Source: Turbatrix aceti (lineage: Eukaryota > Nematoda > Chromadorea > Rhabditida > Panagrolaimidae). Taken from it: a stretch of 64,000 nucleotides of DNA. The stretch lies in assembly GCA_963969345.1 (NCBI GenBank), contig OZ017769.1:8497725-8561724 (forward strand). The letters run 5' to 3'. Each line of letters starts with the position of its first letter. Position 1 is the stretch's first letter. The notes below the pieces were generated by a model. The model made no database searches and was not told the origin of the DNA. It was given only the letters and a program-made list of their open reading frames with translations. Positions 1-12,000 of this stretch are shown here, in pieces. The position numbers and the translations under genes were made by a program.

Positions 1-211
1 GTTGTTTTATCCCATCCCACCCCTCGCTCCGGTCCAATCGGCGGAGTTAGAGCAGATTTATTCCGAGCGAGCATTCCTATTCCTATTTATTTATTTCTCA
101 ATCGTCCATATTCCCACTTTTTCCCGTTTTCAATACTGCGTCAACGGAGAATATTAAACAAAAAAAGTTTGGTTGGCACGTTTCAAAAAAAATCACTTTT
201 CCAGCCGTGCC
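1..211. other. Upstream flank of the NOAH-type gene
   Basis: Short 5' flank with T-rich and A-rich runs and a TATTTATTTATTT stretch near 84-96. No coding sequence is seen. It ends in the splice acceptor listed separately. It could hold promoter elements, but none is distinct enough to call. Confidence 0.5.
197..204 (+). promoter_or_regulatory. Probable trans-splice (SL) acceptor of the NOAH-type gene
   Basis: TTTTCCAG lies 7 nt before the ATG at 212, preceded by an A/T tract. No partner donor or upstream exon is visible, although the window starts only about 200 bases upstream. In nematodes such an acceptor right before the start codon usually receives a spliced leader. A cis intron with a 5' UTR exon outside the window is the alternative. 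Confidence 0.5.
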
Positions 212-3200
212 ATGACGCTTCGCAGCAGAGCCGGACTTGCGGCGCTGCTTGTCCTGCTGCTGCCCATCGTCGCTTTCTCACAGACCATCCGTAAGTTTTT
301 TTCTGTCCTTGGAAGTTCAACTTTTGATTTTTACAAAATAATTTTTTTATGCGGTGTGTTTTTTGGGTTCTAAGTGCGAAAAATGGGACATTAGTAATTT
401 TTTAGGACATCTTTCAAATCAGGGTAAAAGCACGCTTATTCAAACTTTCGAAAATAAAAAAATGGGATTTTGACTGAACGTTAAAAAACCCAAATTTTTT
501 TCACGGCAAAGATCTGTTTTCGATTTTTCCACACTTTGCAAGTTCTTCAAAAATGGCAACATTTTGTTTTTTGATCCAGAAAAAATTATTTCTGCACGGT
601 TTTATGAGTCCAAAGTATCTGACCTTCTTGTCCGTTATTTTCGACACCCCTCATAAATTCCCGTATGATCGATTAAAAATTGATCATTGCGCAAAGCGGA
701 GAAAAAAATCTTGATCGTTCCTTGCCGGTTGTTGCATGCGTGGCCGCTTTACCCACTTTTTTTAATGAGCCCTTTTGTTGTTTCCTTCCTTCCTTCTGCC
801 TGCCTGACCGTTTGTTGTACGTTGCACAAATCAAAAATAAAATTCATTCGGTTACTTCTCTGGTCGCGCACAAAGTCAATCACGCGTCGTCCAAATGAGA
901 TTTTTGAATGGTTCTTCTTTCTTTCCACCTTGCCTTTTTCGTCCATTGCCCCCCTACCCTCTTTGAACCGTAAGACAACGCTCCAACGCTCGTCAGCCGT
1001 AAGACAAGATGGAAGAAGACGGTTGCGCACCCGCGAATACCGGAATGTGACCTTCACCCAGATAGAGGGGGTGTTACGGCGTGCCAAGGCGGCGGCGGTG
1101 GTAGGGTCCGGCTTTTTTCTCTCCCGTATCCATTTATCTCTTGAGCGTTGGACAATTGGATTACAACCGACAACCGACAGCCGACAACCGTGCCCCCTCG
1201 CCTCCAAGTAGGGAAGAAATAGGGTTCAGCGAAAGAATAAAAAAATTGAAAACAGATCAAAATGCAACCATTCACCTGGATAAAAAAATTATTCACCTGG
1301 TGCGCACGCGCTCTAAATAGTAGTAATTCACTCAATCGGTGATCGTGGATCTTGTACAACATTTTTTTACCTAGAAATGAAAAAAAAACATGGAAGCTTT
1401 GGCGCCGGGCGCCGTAGCGTCAAAAAAACACCTGAACAAAATTTGAACTTTCCTCAAATTTTTTGATTCCTTTCAGCCACGGCATCAAGATGCGAAGCAG
1501 AAACAACGCCGATTTTCTTGTTACAACATAACACGACGAACGCGGCCCATCTACGGACGCTTCCGGCTTCGAACTTCCTCGACTGCTCGGAATACTGCGC
1601 TAACTCCAATGTACGTGTTGTTACTGATATGCTTGCCAAGGTGTTTGGCCTGCATGTAGACCACCCGGATTGTCCGGAGGTCAGGGATTTTGATGCTACT
1701 ATTTGGCGGTCTTTACAGGAATGCGTCGGCGTCGAGTACACCCAGGGCAAGTGCCACATCCTGGGCAGCTGCGGAAACCCCTCTGGTATCCACCAACCAG
1801 GCCGGTCCTCTCATCACCAAGACTTGTGTCAAGGTTCGTAAATACATTTTTAAATTGTTGAGATTTGTTTGGGTTTCAGTCGAATCGCGTCTGCTCGTCT
1901 CCCTTCCACTTCGACGTCTTCGAGCAGAAGATCCTCGTCGGCTTTGCCCGTGAAGTCGTTCCGGCTTCCACCCTGCCGATCTGCCTTGCAGCGTGTTTGA
2001 ACTCGTTTGACACGTTCGGTTTTGAGTGCGAATCCGTCATGTACTACCCAGTTGACGAGGAGTGCATCCTCAACACCGAAGATCGTCTTGATCGACCCGA
2101 CTTGTTTGTTGACGAGCATGAAGACACCGTCATCTACCTCGACAACAACTGCGCCGGATGTAAGTACCTGCCCAGGTGCGACATGCTTATCTCACCGCTA
2201 ACCTTTTTTTCAGCCCAGTGCTACGCGCCCTACGTCACCCAGTACATCGCCGTCGAAGGCCGCCAACTCACCGACGAACTCGATCGTCAGTTTGTCGATG
2301 TCGACGTCGAGGAATGCGAAGAACTCTGCACGCAGCGTCTCTCCGTCACGGTCAACGACTTCAACTGCAAGTCGTTCATGTACAACAACGAGACCCGGTC
2401 TTGCATTCTTTCTGATGAACGTTCGACTCCTCTCGGCCGTGGCAAGCTCGTCGAAGCTCGCGGATTCACCTACCACGAGAAGAAGTGCTTTGCGTCGCCC
2501 CGAACCTGCCGTAGCGTGCCGTCCTTCGTCCGCGTGCCGCAGATGATCCTCGTCGGCTTCGCAGCTTTTGTCATGGAGAACGTTCCTTCGGTCACCATGT
2601 GCCTTGATCAGTGCACCAACCCTCCTCCGGAGACCGGCGAGAACTTTGTTTGCAAGTCTGTCATGTACTACTACAACGAGCAGGAGTGCATCCTCAACGC
2701 TGAGACCCGCGAGTCCAAGCCTGACCTGTTTATCCCGGAAGGTGAGGATAAAAAAAAATATTTTTGACGTTTTTTTGCATTTTTTTTGCAATTTACCTGT
2801 ACATACATAATATTTTTTTTTCAGGCGAAGAATTCCTGGTTGACTACTTTGACATCACCTGCCACCTGGAAGCCGAAGGCTGCCCCGAAGGCAAAGAACT
2901 CCACGCCATCCGCACGATCAACTCTCAGCTCCCCGAAGGCGACGGCAGCCTCCACGTCGTCGAAGCCGCCTCGCAGTCCGTCGGCGCGTGTCTTGCCCAG
3001 TGCCTGTCCCTCGCCCCGGAAAAATGCCGCTCGTTCAACTTCGACAAGGACTCTCTCCTCTGCAACCTGCTCTACCTCGACGGCAAGACCACCCTGCGAC
3101 CCGTCGTCCACAAGGGCATCGACCAGTACGACGTGCAGTGCCTGACCCCTCCGTCTTCCTGCCGCCTTGCCAAGGATCAGAGAGGTGTCATCTTCTCGCG

Positions 3201-5237
3201 CTACCTGTACACCCGTCAGTCGGGACTCCCATCAAAGGAACTGCCCCTGACGAGTCTTACTCGTTGTCTTGATCTCTGCTCATCCGCCGAGCGCTGCGAG
3301 GGAGTCAACTACAACCGCCGCAACGGAAACTGTGGACTCTTTGACTCCCTGGACCAGAAAGATGTCCAGAAAGACGACCACATCGACCTGTACAAAAACC
3401 TCTGCCAGGTCAAGGAGGTCGACAGCGGAGTGTCTGCTTCGATCAACGTCCCCAAGGTCAAGACACCCGGCCCAGGCTCGGCTGTGCGTGGCGCCAACTC
3501 GAAGGAGGGCTCCCGTGCTGAGATTCTTGCTGCCAAGACTCTGAAGCCGACGATCAAGGAGAAGGAAGAGCGTCGTAAGCCTGAGCCCACTGCCACCGCC
3601 ACTGGAGAGGCTGGATCCAGCGCTTCGCTCTCTGTCGCCAACCAGGGCCCGCCCGCCGTGCCCGTGCTCATTGAGTCCAACGCTCTGCAGACCATCTGCA
3701 ACTACGAAGGCATCAAGGTCCAGGTCAAGAACGACGAACCCTTCACTGGAGTTATCTTCGTCAAGAACCGCTACGACACCTGCCGTGTTGAGGTCCAGAA
3801 CAGCGATAGCGCTACTCTCGTCCTTGGTCTGCCGTCCAACTTCGGCATGAAGCCAATTGTCATCAGCAACGGTCAACCTGAAGGAGCTGCCTCCATCGAT
3901 GCTGACCCGACCCACGTGCCCGCTGCTGACCAGCCTCTGGTCGCCGACTCACTCTCGACCAACGAGATCCGTCGTCGTCGCGAGACCCAGCGTGAATGCG
4001 GCCTCATTGATATGGTAAGTGTCTTACCACGAAAAATTTTGTCGGTTTTCTGAAACAAAAACGTTTTTGTTTACGCCGCGCAAATATTGTTGGTATCCTG
4101 CCACGAAAATATTTCGGCGTTCTGAAACGAAAATATTAGGTGTCTTACCACGAAAATATTTTTTGCATCATGTAACGAAAATTATTTACCGTATTTTTTC
4201 CAGGACAACGGCACCTACAAGACCACAGTTGTCGTCCAGACGAACAACCTCGGCATTCCCGGCCTGGTTACCTCCATGGATCAGCTCTACGAAGTCTCCT
4301 GCGACTATTCATCCATGCTCGGCGGCAAGATCACCGCTGCTGCCAACCTCACCGTCCACGGCCCCGAGCCGTCGCTCATCCAGCCCCGAGGCAAGATTGA
4401 GCTCGGCAACCCCGTTCTCATGCAGATGAACGCTGCCGACGGCCCCGGCGGCTCTGTTCTGCGCGCTAAGCTCGGCGATATCCTCGAGCTCAAGTGGGAG
4501 ATCATCGCGCTCGACGAGGAACTCGACTTCTTCGTCAAGGACTGCTTCGCCGAGGCCGGTGGCTCCGAGAAGCGCGGAGACGAGCGTCTTCAGCTCATCG
4601 AGGGCGGATGCCCGACGCCCGCTGTCGCTCAGAAACTCATTCCTGAGCCTATTACTCAGGTTTCGTCTGCGGTTAAGATTGCTCATCTCCAGGCTTTCCG
4701 CTTTGACTCTTCGTCGACCGTCAGAATCACGTGCCAGTTGGAGATCTGCAAGGGCAACTGCGAGAGTGTGCAGTGCGACCTGCCTTCCGGCTCTCACCCC
4801 AGCTGGGGACGCAAGAAGCGATCGCTCGACAATGAAATCACTGAATGTAAGTTTTTGACACATTTGGATATTTTTTACGGTCGTTTGTTTGTTTTCCAGT
4901 CGAGACCAAGCGCTACAAGGTGCCGCGCTTCGCGCAGGCCACGACGTCGCTGGTCATCATCGACCCCCTCCAGCAGATGTCCGAGGTCACCGTGCCGGTA
5001 TCCCTCGCCCACCGCGAGCACTTTGACATCGCCGCCGACAGCCCGGCCGTCACGATCGAAGAAGCCGCCGCTCGCATCGGTGAGATGTGCATGAACAAGT
5101 GGACGCTGACGTCCATCTTCGGCACCCTCCTCGCCCTCATCCTCGTCCAGTCGACGGTCGTCCTCTCATACATCTGCAAGCGCATCTCAGCCAGGGATGC
5201 CGTCGCCAGCGACAAACTTGCTTCGCTTTCTCCCTGA
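212..5237 (+). CDS. noah-1: NOAH/NompA-type PAN and ZP domain transmembrane matrix protein
   Basis: Exons by splice-site and phase reading: 212-290, 1477-1610, 1719-1833, 1880-2159, 2214-2741, 2825-4014, 4204-4846, 4900-5237, giving about 1,101 residues. In order: a signal peptide (about residues 1-23, ending AFS); six PAN/apple-like modules, about residues 30 to 580, with the recurring C...CxxxC...C...C pattern (for example ACLNSF, CEELC, CLDQC, CLAQC, CLDLC); a Lys/Glu/Thr linker; a ZP domain from about 672; a furin-like RKKR site near 979; one membrane helix near 1057-1081; and a short basic tail. This is the layout of C. elegans NOAH-1/NOAH-2 and Drosophila NompA, which organise apical matrix for cuticle shape and sensory-organ attachment. 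The start was chosen because it directly precedes the signal peptide and follows an acceptor. Exon 3 contains one extra base (115 nt between two phase-0 junctions), so the end of PAN 1 is out of frame as assembled, probably a sequence error near 1770-1800. The choice between noah-1 and noah-2 rests mainly on length and is less certain than the family. Confidence 0.88.
291..1476 (+). other. Intron 1 of the NOAH-type gene
   Basis: A 1.19-kb intron (GTAAGT...TTTCAG) separating the signal-peptide exon from the first PAN exon. It is much longer than the other introns of this gene (47-190 nt). A long first intron often carries regulatory sequence. It contains a GC-rich palindrome at 1401-1413 and a short direct repeat of CCGACAA-type units near 1164-1190. 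No supported coding sequence is inside. Confidence 0.6.
4015..4203 (+). repeat. Tandemly repetitive intron 6 of the NOAH-type gene
   Basis: The 189-nt intron is built from about three degenerate copies of a unit starting GT(G/A)TC(T/C)T(A/G)CCACGAAAA and continuing with TTCTGAAACGAAAA (copies near 4019, 4091 and 4139). The first copy overlaps the splice donor. Similar GACACGAAAAC and GGCACGAAAAC words occur downstream of the gene near 5597-5630, so this may be a small local repeat family. Confidence 0.55.
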
Positions 5238-5493
5238 GATCCTCATTGCGCACACCCACACACACACAGACTCCTCCTCCTCCCATGTTATGTTATGTCG
5301 GCTAACTAAGGCATCATCATCATCATTCCACACACTTTTATTGTTGTTATTTTTTAAAATTAATTATTTACATACCTTTCACACTTGCTCACCTATTTTT
5401 GTCGTCTTATACGGCCCTTGTCTACAACTTTCCAAAACATTACGCGTTGATTCACAGATAATTTACCTTGTTCACAGAAAGGTCGCTGTGTCG

Positions 5494-5499
5494 AATAAA
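5494..5499 (+). terminator. Poly(A) signal of the NOAH-type gene
   Basis: A canonical AATAAA lies 257 nt after the stop codon in an A/T-rich 3' region that contains no other gene. It is the best candidate for 3' end formation of this transcript. The stretch between the stop codon and this site includes a CA-rich microsatellite near 5251-5268. Confidence 0.5.
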
Positions 5500-5664
5500 G
5501 GATGTTTATTTCAGTTTTTGAGAATTTTCAAAAAAAAACAGGTGTACAGGTGAAAAAAACTCATAAGTGTAAATTAAAGTATCTGTTTAATTTCTCGACA
5601 CGAAAACATGATGTTTCTCGGCACGAAAACCATTTTGCTTTCTGAAAATATTCAAAATCGAAAT

Positions 5665-5670
5665 TTTATT
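5665..5670 (-). terminator. Possible poly(A) signal of the small cysteine-rich gene
   Basis: TTTATT on the plus strand is AATAAA on the minus strand, 137 nt beyond the stop codon of the 71-residue peptide gene. It fits a short 3' UTR that converges on the end of the NOAH-type gene. The motif is common in AT-rich DNA, so support is modest. Confidence 0.35.
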
Positions 5671-5806
5671 GTTTCATTCGCTTCAGGAACCCGAACTTCA
5701 GACAGACCACCCACCTCGGTGATTTGAGTGTTGACAACTTCAGAAATCCAAATTTATGAAAGTCACAAGATACAAGAAAACATAACATAACTCTGAATAA
5801 TTCGTA

Positions 5807-6022
5807 TCATTTCTTGGTCCATGGTAACTTGAATGGCATCCACCATCTATCCGGAGTGAGTCCAGCATTCCAGCCTGGATGGAAGCAGCAAGTATTTTTG
5901 CCTCTGCAATAGCGGCAATTGTCGCCCGCTCTGCATTCATCCGTATATCTGCAATATCCATCTGCCATCTGGATGAGAACGATGAAGAGGAGGTAAATAA
6001 GGAAAACGCGGAGCAGCTTCAT
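5807..6022 (-). CDS. Small secreted six-cysteine peptide
   Basis: A single-exon 71-residue reading frame. Residues 1-22 form a strong signal peptide (MKLLRVFLIYLLFIVLIQ followed by a small-residue region). The mature part has exactly six cysteines (residues 24, 30, 36, 39, 45, 46) spaced C-x5-C-x5-C-x2-C-x5-CC, followed by a Trp- and Pro-rich, net basic tail ending in LysLys. Six cysteines suggest three disulfides and a compact secreted fold. I do not recognise the family; extracellular signalling, defence or matrix roles are all possible. A longer in-frame ATG at 6046 exists, but starting at 6022 puts the methionine directly before the hydrophobic core. It sits between the end of the NOAH-type gene and a long gene-poor region. 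Being short and unspliced, it needs transcript support. Confidence 0.55.
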   Translation of the reverse strand: MKLLRVFLIYLLFIVLIQMADGYCRYTDECRAGDNCRYCRGKNTCCFHPGWNAGLTPDRWWMPFKLPWTKK

Positions 6023-9000
6023 GATGAATTGTGGAATCCGACGCAAAATCGTCTATGTAGTTGCCAATGCTGCAGATTGGCAAAACAAGGCAAGACACGA
6101 TTGCATTGGCGTACTTCGTTGGAAATTACAATAATGAGAGTCTCATGGGAATGGTAAAAATATAAAGTAAAATAAATAAATAAATAAAATATTTATTTTA
6201 TTTACATAATAAAAAATATAAAATAAAATGAAAAATAGTCGACAATGATTTTTAAAATTGTTTGGTGTTTTTTTCATTCGTTTGCATACAAAAAATTACT
6301 GTTTGCAGAATCTTGATTCCAGTGTGCCTTTAGGACTGTTGCCAGAATGAATTCTTTTCTGTTTTTGATAATTCATCGAGATTACAAGTCCGTTGATCGT
6401 AACCAAACAACGCCATCAACTCGGAGCCTGATAAAACAAGAAAATTCCTCATGTTATTCGGTCTCCGCAATCGGACACCAATTCAGCGTCTGTGAACTTC
6501 AATAATGAATTATTGCTGTTCGAGACAGTTGATACGATACGTCTTCTCGAAGTTGCGCAGCAGCAAATACAAAAAAGTGATAAACAAGGCAGCAAGAATG
6601 AAACCGCAACCAATTATTGCGTAAATACATGATTTTCGTGAATTTTATGAATTCCGACGGCTCCAAGGCTTCAAAATCGTAGTATCAGTTCATTAATCAG
6701 GCTAATTAATGGTGATTGCCCTCTGACTGATTTCTTTGATTGATGACCCAAAGTGCGGTTACGAACACGTGTGGGAGCAAATTGAACGGTGCAACCGATG
6801 CAGCTGACGGAAACGACTGCAAATTAGCCGGATTCAGCAATTTACAAAATTGCTTTTTTTGGGTGATGGAATGTTTGTTAATCAAATTCGGTGTTAGTGC
6901 TTAATTTTTTTCTAATTGATGTACTTTTTTGGGCTGATTTTGTGTACTTTGAACGTTTTAAAAAAGTGTCCAAATATTTTTTTGACATGTAAAAAAATTG
7001 TTTATGAAAACCTGAAAAATGATTCTTTTTTTTTGTTCACGTGTTGTACTTTTTGCGTTCGGTCAATTTGGTCGAACGGAAAACTAGCGTTCTTTTTGGT
7101 CAAAAAACTAAAAAAATTTCCTTGTTCACACCTTGTCTGGCTTGTTCGCTATCCGGTCTGGATTCGACTTGTTCACGCTCCTTGAAGCAACGTCCGCGGC
7201 CGCGGCCGTGATGGTTGAACGCAAAATGTCTAGAACAAAGCTCAACACTCATTTTTTCATAAATCAAACATTTTTTTTCAATTTTTTAGACCTTTATGCC
7301 CCAAAATCTTCCCAATCGCTTCATTTTGTTGTTGTTCAAGCCAACTTTATTTCCTGCGATGCGTGACTTGCATCCCCGCACGTCTTCCGTCATCTTGAAC
7401 AATAAATAAACTGCTTATTTATTTCCACGCAGTCGTAGAATTCATTTTTGGCTGCTGTTGCGGTGACGGTGTAGCAGGTTTTCTGACGGGCAATTTGTTC
7501 CATTTATAAACATTTTCCACCGTCGCCCCGTATTTGTGCGTTGGGGGGATGGATAGGTGACCTTTGTTGACGACCAGTTTTTTTCTCCGATTTTTTTCCA
7601 AGTTGTAACAGAAAAGTAAAACAATGCAATTTGCTCGCATCCACTGTACAATTTTTGAAGATTTAAAATTAAAAAAAATATTTATTGTTGCAAACGCTGA
7701 TTTGAGCAATGTGTTATTTTCCTCCGTCGAACGTTTGTTTTTGCAATGCCGATGAACTTTTGAAAGAAAACCTCCGAAATCGTAAAAGTAAAATGTCAAG
7801 GCTCATACAAACCACCCTTTTATTTTTGCCTTCCCCACCTGGTGGTGATGCGGCGGAGAGGAGCATTTTTATTTGCATTTTTTTTATTTTAATTGGCAAA
7901 ATCTGTTTTAATTTTAAAAAATTGAATAGAGATTGAAAAAAAAACTAAATAATATTTTTTTACATTTTTTTTATTTTTTACACAAATGTTTTTACCTTTT
8001 TTACATTTTTCCAAATTTCTAAATTTTCTTAAGTTTAAAATTTTTTTTACCTTTTTTACATTTTTCAGCTCTAAATTTTGAGTTCAAAAAAAGTTTCTTT
8101 TGCCAGTGTTAATTTGTGTTCCCTGCTCGCGATCGTCGGCGGGGGTGGCATTTAGGGTCTGGTCTCCCTTCAACGGGACCATAAATGAATGAAAAAAAAA
8201 TTAAAGGGCATGCAAAATGTTTTGGTTGCCGGCGATAAAAAATTGTACATTAAGCTGGTTTACAGTTTTTTTGTTTTTTTGTCTGGTCATCCATTTTCAA
8301 AAAAAAATTGTGCAAAAAATTTTTTTTCGAAAAAAAAACTGATAAACACCTGAAAAGTTGTTTTCATTAACGAAAAATCCTTCAATTGATTCTGCAACAC
8401 CCCAAAACAGCTCTACCGGGCGTGAAAACAAATCGTGTACCTTTTTATCAATACCCACAACAGCCTTATGCGGCAGACGAACCCGTTTTCCATTTTCATT
8501 TTTCGCCTAACTGACAAATGTATGTATCTATTTATATTTGTTTGAAACCTGCGCACACTGTTTCCAGCCATCCGCGCAGGCAGGCAGGCTGTCGGAGATG
8601 GATACACACGTGAATGACAAAAGCGCTGCGGTTAGAGCGTCCGTTGTCTTTCTTTTTCTGACTTGGGGATCCTGGTCGGAAGATAGGGATGCAATGTGCT
8701 CCCGGGCGTTCTCATTACAGGATAATTTTAAATTGACGCTTGAATTCATGGATAACGGTTACATTTGGATTTTATATGTATTATAATTAAAATTTTATTT
8801 CAATTTATCCTTTTTTTTATTTTATTGAACCTTGATTGTTTGTTACTGCCGATCACAGCAAAACTTTCGCCACGACCCGGCAAAAGTAAACAAGACAATT
8901 AAGTTGTTAAACGTCTTTTAACACGTGTTTTTTTACGTAGATCCAACTTTGTCGGGGACAAGTTGGATTTTATGCCGGGCCACGTCGTAAACCATAAAAA

Positions 9001-12000
9001 ATGCAAGTTACAACTGTTACGACGATTTCAAGGCTCTGAACCCAGAACTAATGCCATTTGGTTCAACTTTTTGTTTTACGGTCCATTTGTTGTTTTTTGT
9101 TGCCGGCAGATGGAAAACTCAGTCAGACGACTTCCGTCATTTGCTTGATGAGCAGGAAGGAGGGAGAATAACGGTTTTGTTTCGTTTTTACGGAATGCAA
9201 CAAATTATAGGGCAAACAAGGTCAGATCACTGAAAAATGCATATTATGTTTTTTGTGAACAAAATTTATGTTTTTTTTCCTGTCGAAAAAATTAATAGTT
9301 GAATAGTGTTCCATTTTCATTCAAAAAAATGCATACCAATCATTACGGTTATTTCAGCACCTTTCAGTTTTTTTTTAAAACGTGCAAATCGAACACTCAC
9401 AACTCACTTTGATCACTTTTTAACCCCAGATTTTTTTCTTCAAAAAACCGGCTGGCTGGATAATCTGACAAGAGCAGAAAAAAAACAGCGACTAACTAAA
9501 TGCGCCATTTTTGACGTCAAATGCAACGCTCTTTTCTGTCTGATTTGAACTCATTGTGAACAGAGTTGTCAAAAAAATTAATACATTTTATATTTAGAAT
9601 ACTTTCGCGTTTTCGGGCTTCCGGTAAATCTCTTTCGGTCGCGCATAATATGTACTTACGCTACCGGTGATGCATCATAATATATTTGTATTCCGTGCCA
9701 GGTGTTTTTTTTGATTGCGGGTTCAATTGCTCATTTTTTTGACAGACCTTTTTTTGTGATTTTCGGATGAAATCTGACAACTAAAAATGGTTGTACTAAT
9801 ATTTATTTGTTGAATCAGAAATTTTTTTTCAATTGTTTTTCAATTTTTTTCTTCTGGGAATTCCTTGATAACTCTTCGCTTGTTTTGCGTTTTTGTCCGA
9901 TATCACAGATTGCATTACTGCTTTCTGACTCATATCTGTTGTTTTGTTGTTGTCATGATTTCTTCCCGGATGAGAATACATCACCTGGTTCGGTTCAGTG
10001 CTCACTCGTATGTATAATATTTCAATTATTATATTTTGTACAGTGGCTCCAAATACATAATATTATAATATTTATAATTTGGTTCTCAAAATTGCAGTTT
10101 TGAAGATTTTTGAATTTTAAATTGACATTTGACATTTTTGAGCAGTCGTTGTTTTTTTTCTGTTTTGTTTGCACTTGCCACCGATCTTGAAAAAAAGGTA
10201 GACTGACTCGTCTTGAGAACGTTGTTTTACATTTCCCATTGAAATAAAGACGTTCAACTTGTCATTAAATAATTTAAAAAGAAGCCGGTAGCTGGAAGAA
10301 AATTGCAGGTAGCAGGTTACCGGCGGGGGATTTTTGATGACTGTATAAATTTTTTCTGCGCTTGCAAATCTTGCTAACGTCGCTAGCGTTTTTTTTCTGT
10401 GATTTTTTTGAGTCTCCCCATATCAACAGTCTTGAACATGTTTTTTTTATGATTTTTTTGTTGCCTTCTTGTAAAAGGTCAATTCCGTCTTTTCTGCTGT
10501 GGCTGATTTTTTATTGACACCCCATAAAAAATTACGATCATTTTTGGACTATTTTTGTGAATGTGTCCATTTTTTTCTACATTTGTTTATTTTTTTTCGT
10601 CAGGGATCTTTTAGACCCAAGTCAAAGGAGGCCATTGTCGCTGCGTTCGTTATCTGATTGACATGGATGATGTAAGGGAGGGGTACCCCGTATCATAGTT
10701 AGTTCTGATCCCCGACAACGACCAACTTGACCCTTACTAGGACAACATCGGTGAGTGTGTGTATGCGTATGAAAGGATGAGTAACACTTGAGTGGGTCGG
10801 GCTCTTTTTTGACGAAGTGCAATCGATGTCAACTTTCTTTCGATTGATCCTTGCTCTCGCATGTCACAAAAAAAACAACTGTGGAAGTTTTTGACATTTG
10901 GGTTATTTTTAAGATTTTTTGGTTGTCAATGATCTTTTTGAGTTCGTTCGACCGCTGTTATCTTTTTTTAGAAGCTGTTATCAATTTTTGACACCAAAAC
11001 CACGTGCTTTTATACCAAAAATTCATTCCGCCTCTGCTCGCTGTTCTGGATAACAAGATTTTTTTTCTAACGTAGCGTAAACATCGCACCAACCCCTCCC
11101 GAGCAGGCATGCAAGCAGCGCAGTGAACCAGGTGAGCCCCACGAAACGAACGAGTGGAGAAAATTGATTGACAATTATTACAGTTGCAACATGCTGCAGG
11201 CACTGAGCTTTATTTTTTTTGTCCAACGATTATTTTTTTTCTTGCGTAAACCACACGTGTGTCGTAATCCTGTACTTTTTTGTACACCTGTATGCTTTTT
11301 TTACTAAATCGATGATGAATGCGCGGGGACTGACTCGCCGTAGCCGTCCCAAGCGAGTCTCTTTCTAAATACCTCCCCACGTCAATTCTGTCTTTATTCA
11401 GGGGTATAATTGTCGCCTGCAGGCTGTTTATTGACAAAAAATACTTCCATGTGTTTCGTAAACTCCTAAACACACCAAAATTATTTTTTTAATGTTTTTT
11501 GATCACTTGCGCGACTCTGAAGTGTAACTCTGCTTAGCATACATAAGTCAGGTATTTTTTTGACCCCTGTAAAAGTGTTTGCACCCTATCTACGCGCGTC
11601 CGGACGGTAAATATGCATCTCTGAGAGGGGTGTTGGGGATTGCATGTTAACCACAGGGCCTTAGTTCTCGGTTTAGTCATACAAACATAAAAGATGGGGC
11701 GTAGTTGTTTTTTTGTATGAATTTTTAAGCTCGAAAAAGTTAATTCGGATTTCTGTGCTCTAAAATATTTATTTAATGAGAAAATGTCAATAAAATAGGA
11801 AAATAAAAATAACAGGCTTCAAAATGTTCAAATATCTAAATGCAGATAATCATCATAGATATTGATTGCCAAAGGGATAAAAGAATGAGAAAGCCGCTGC
11901 CGTCATTCTGGGATAATAGGCTTTAAACTTCTGAACTTGTCGGACTTTATTCATCTTATGTATGGCAGACAGGAAATTAATTTTTTTTAATTCATTCAAA

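Noticed and set aside
749..1207. 152-codon minus-strand frame inside intron 1 of the NOAH-type gene
   Set aside because: No family resemblance, basic low-complexity composition, no splice or start context, and it overlaps a well-supported intron.
6708..7230. Short minus-strand exon-like pieces (near 6705-6812 and 7140-7215)
   Set aside because: An acceptor-like TTTGCAG and a donor-like site exist, but the pieces are under 40 codons, do not join in phase to anything and have no recognisable similarity.
9715..9735. GGGTTCAATTGC resembling a tRNA B box
   Set aside because: The consensus end is missing and no cloverleaf or A box can be formed around it.
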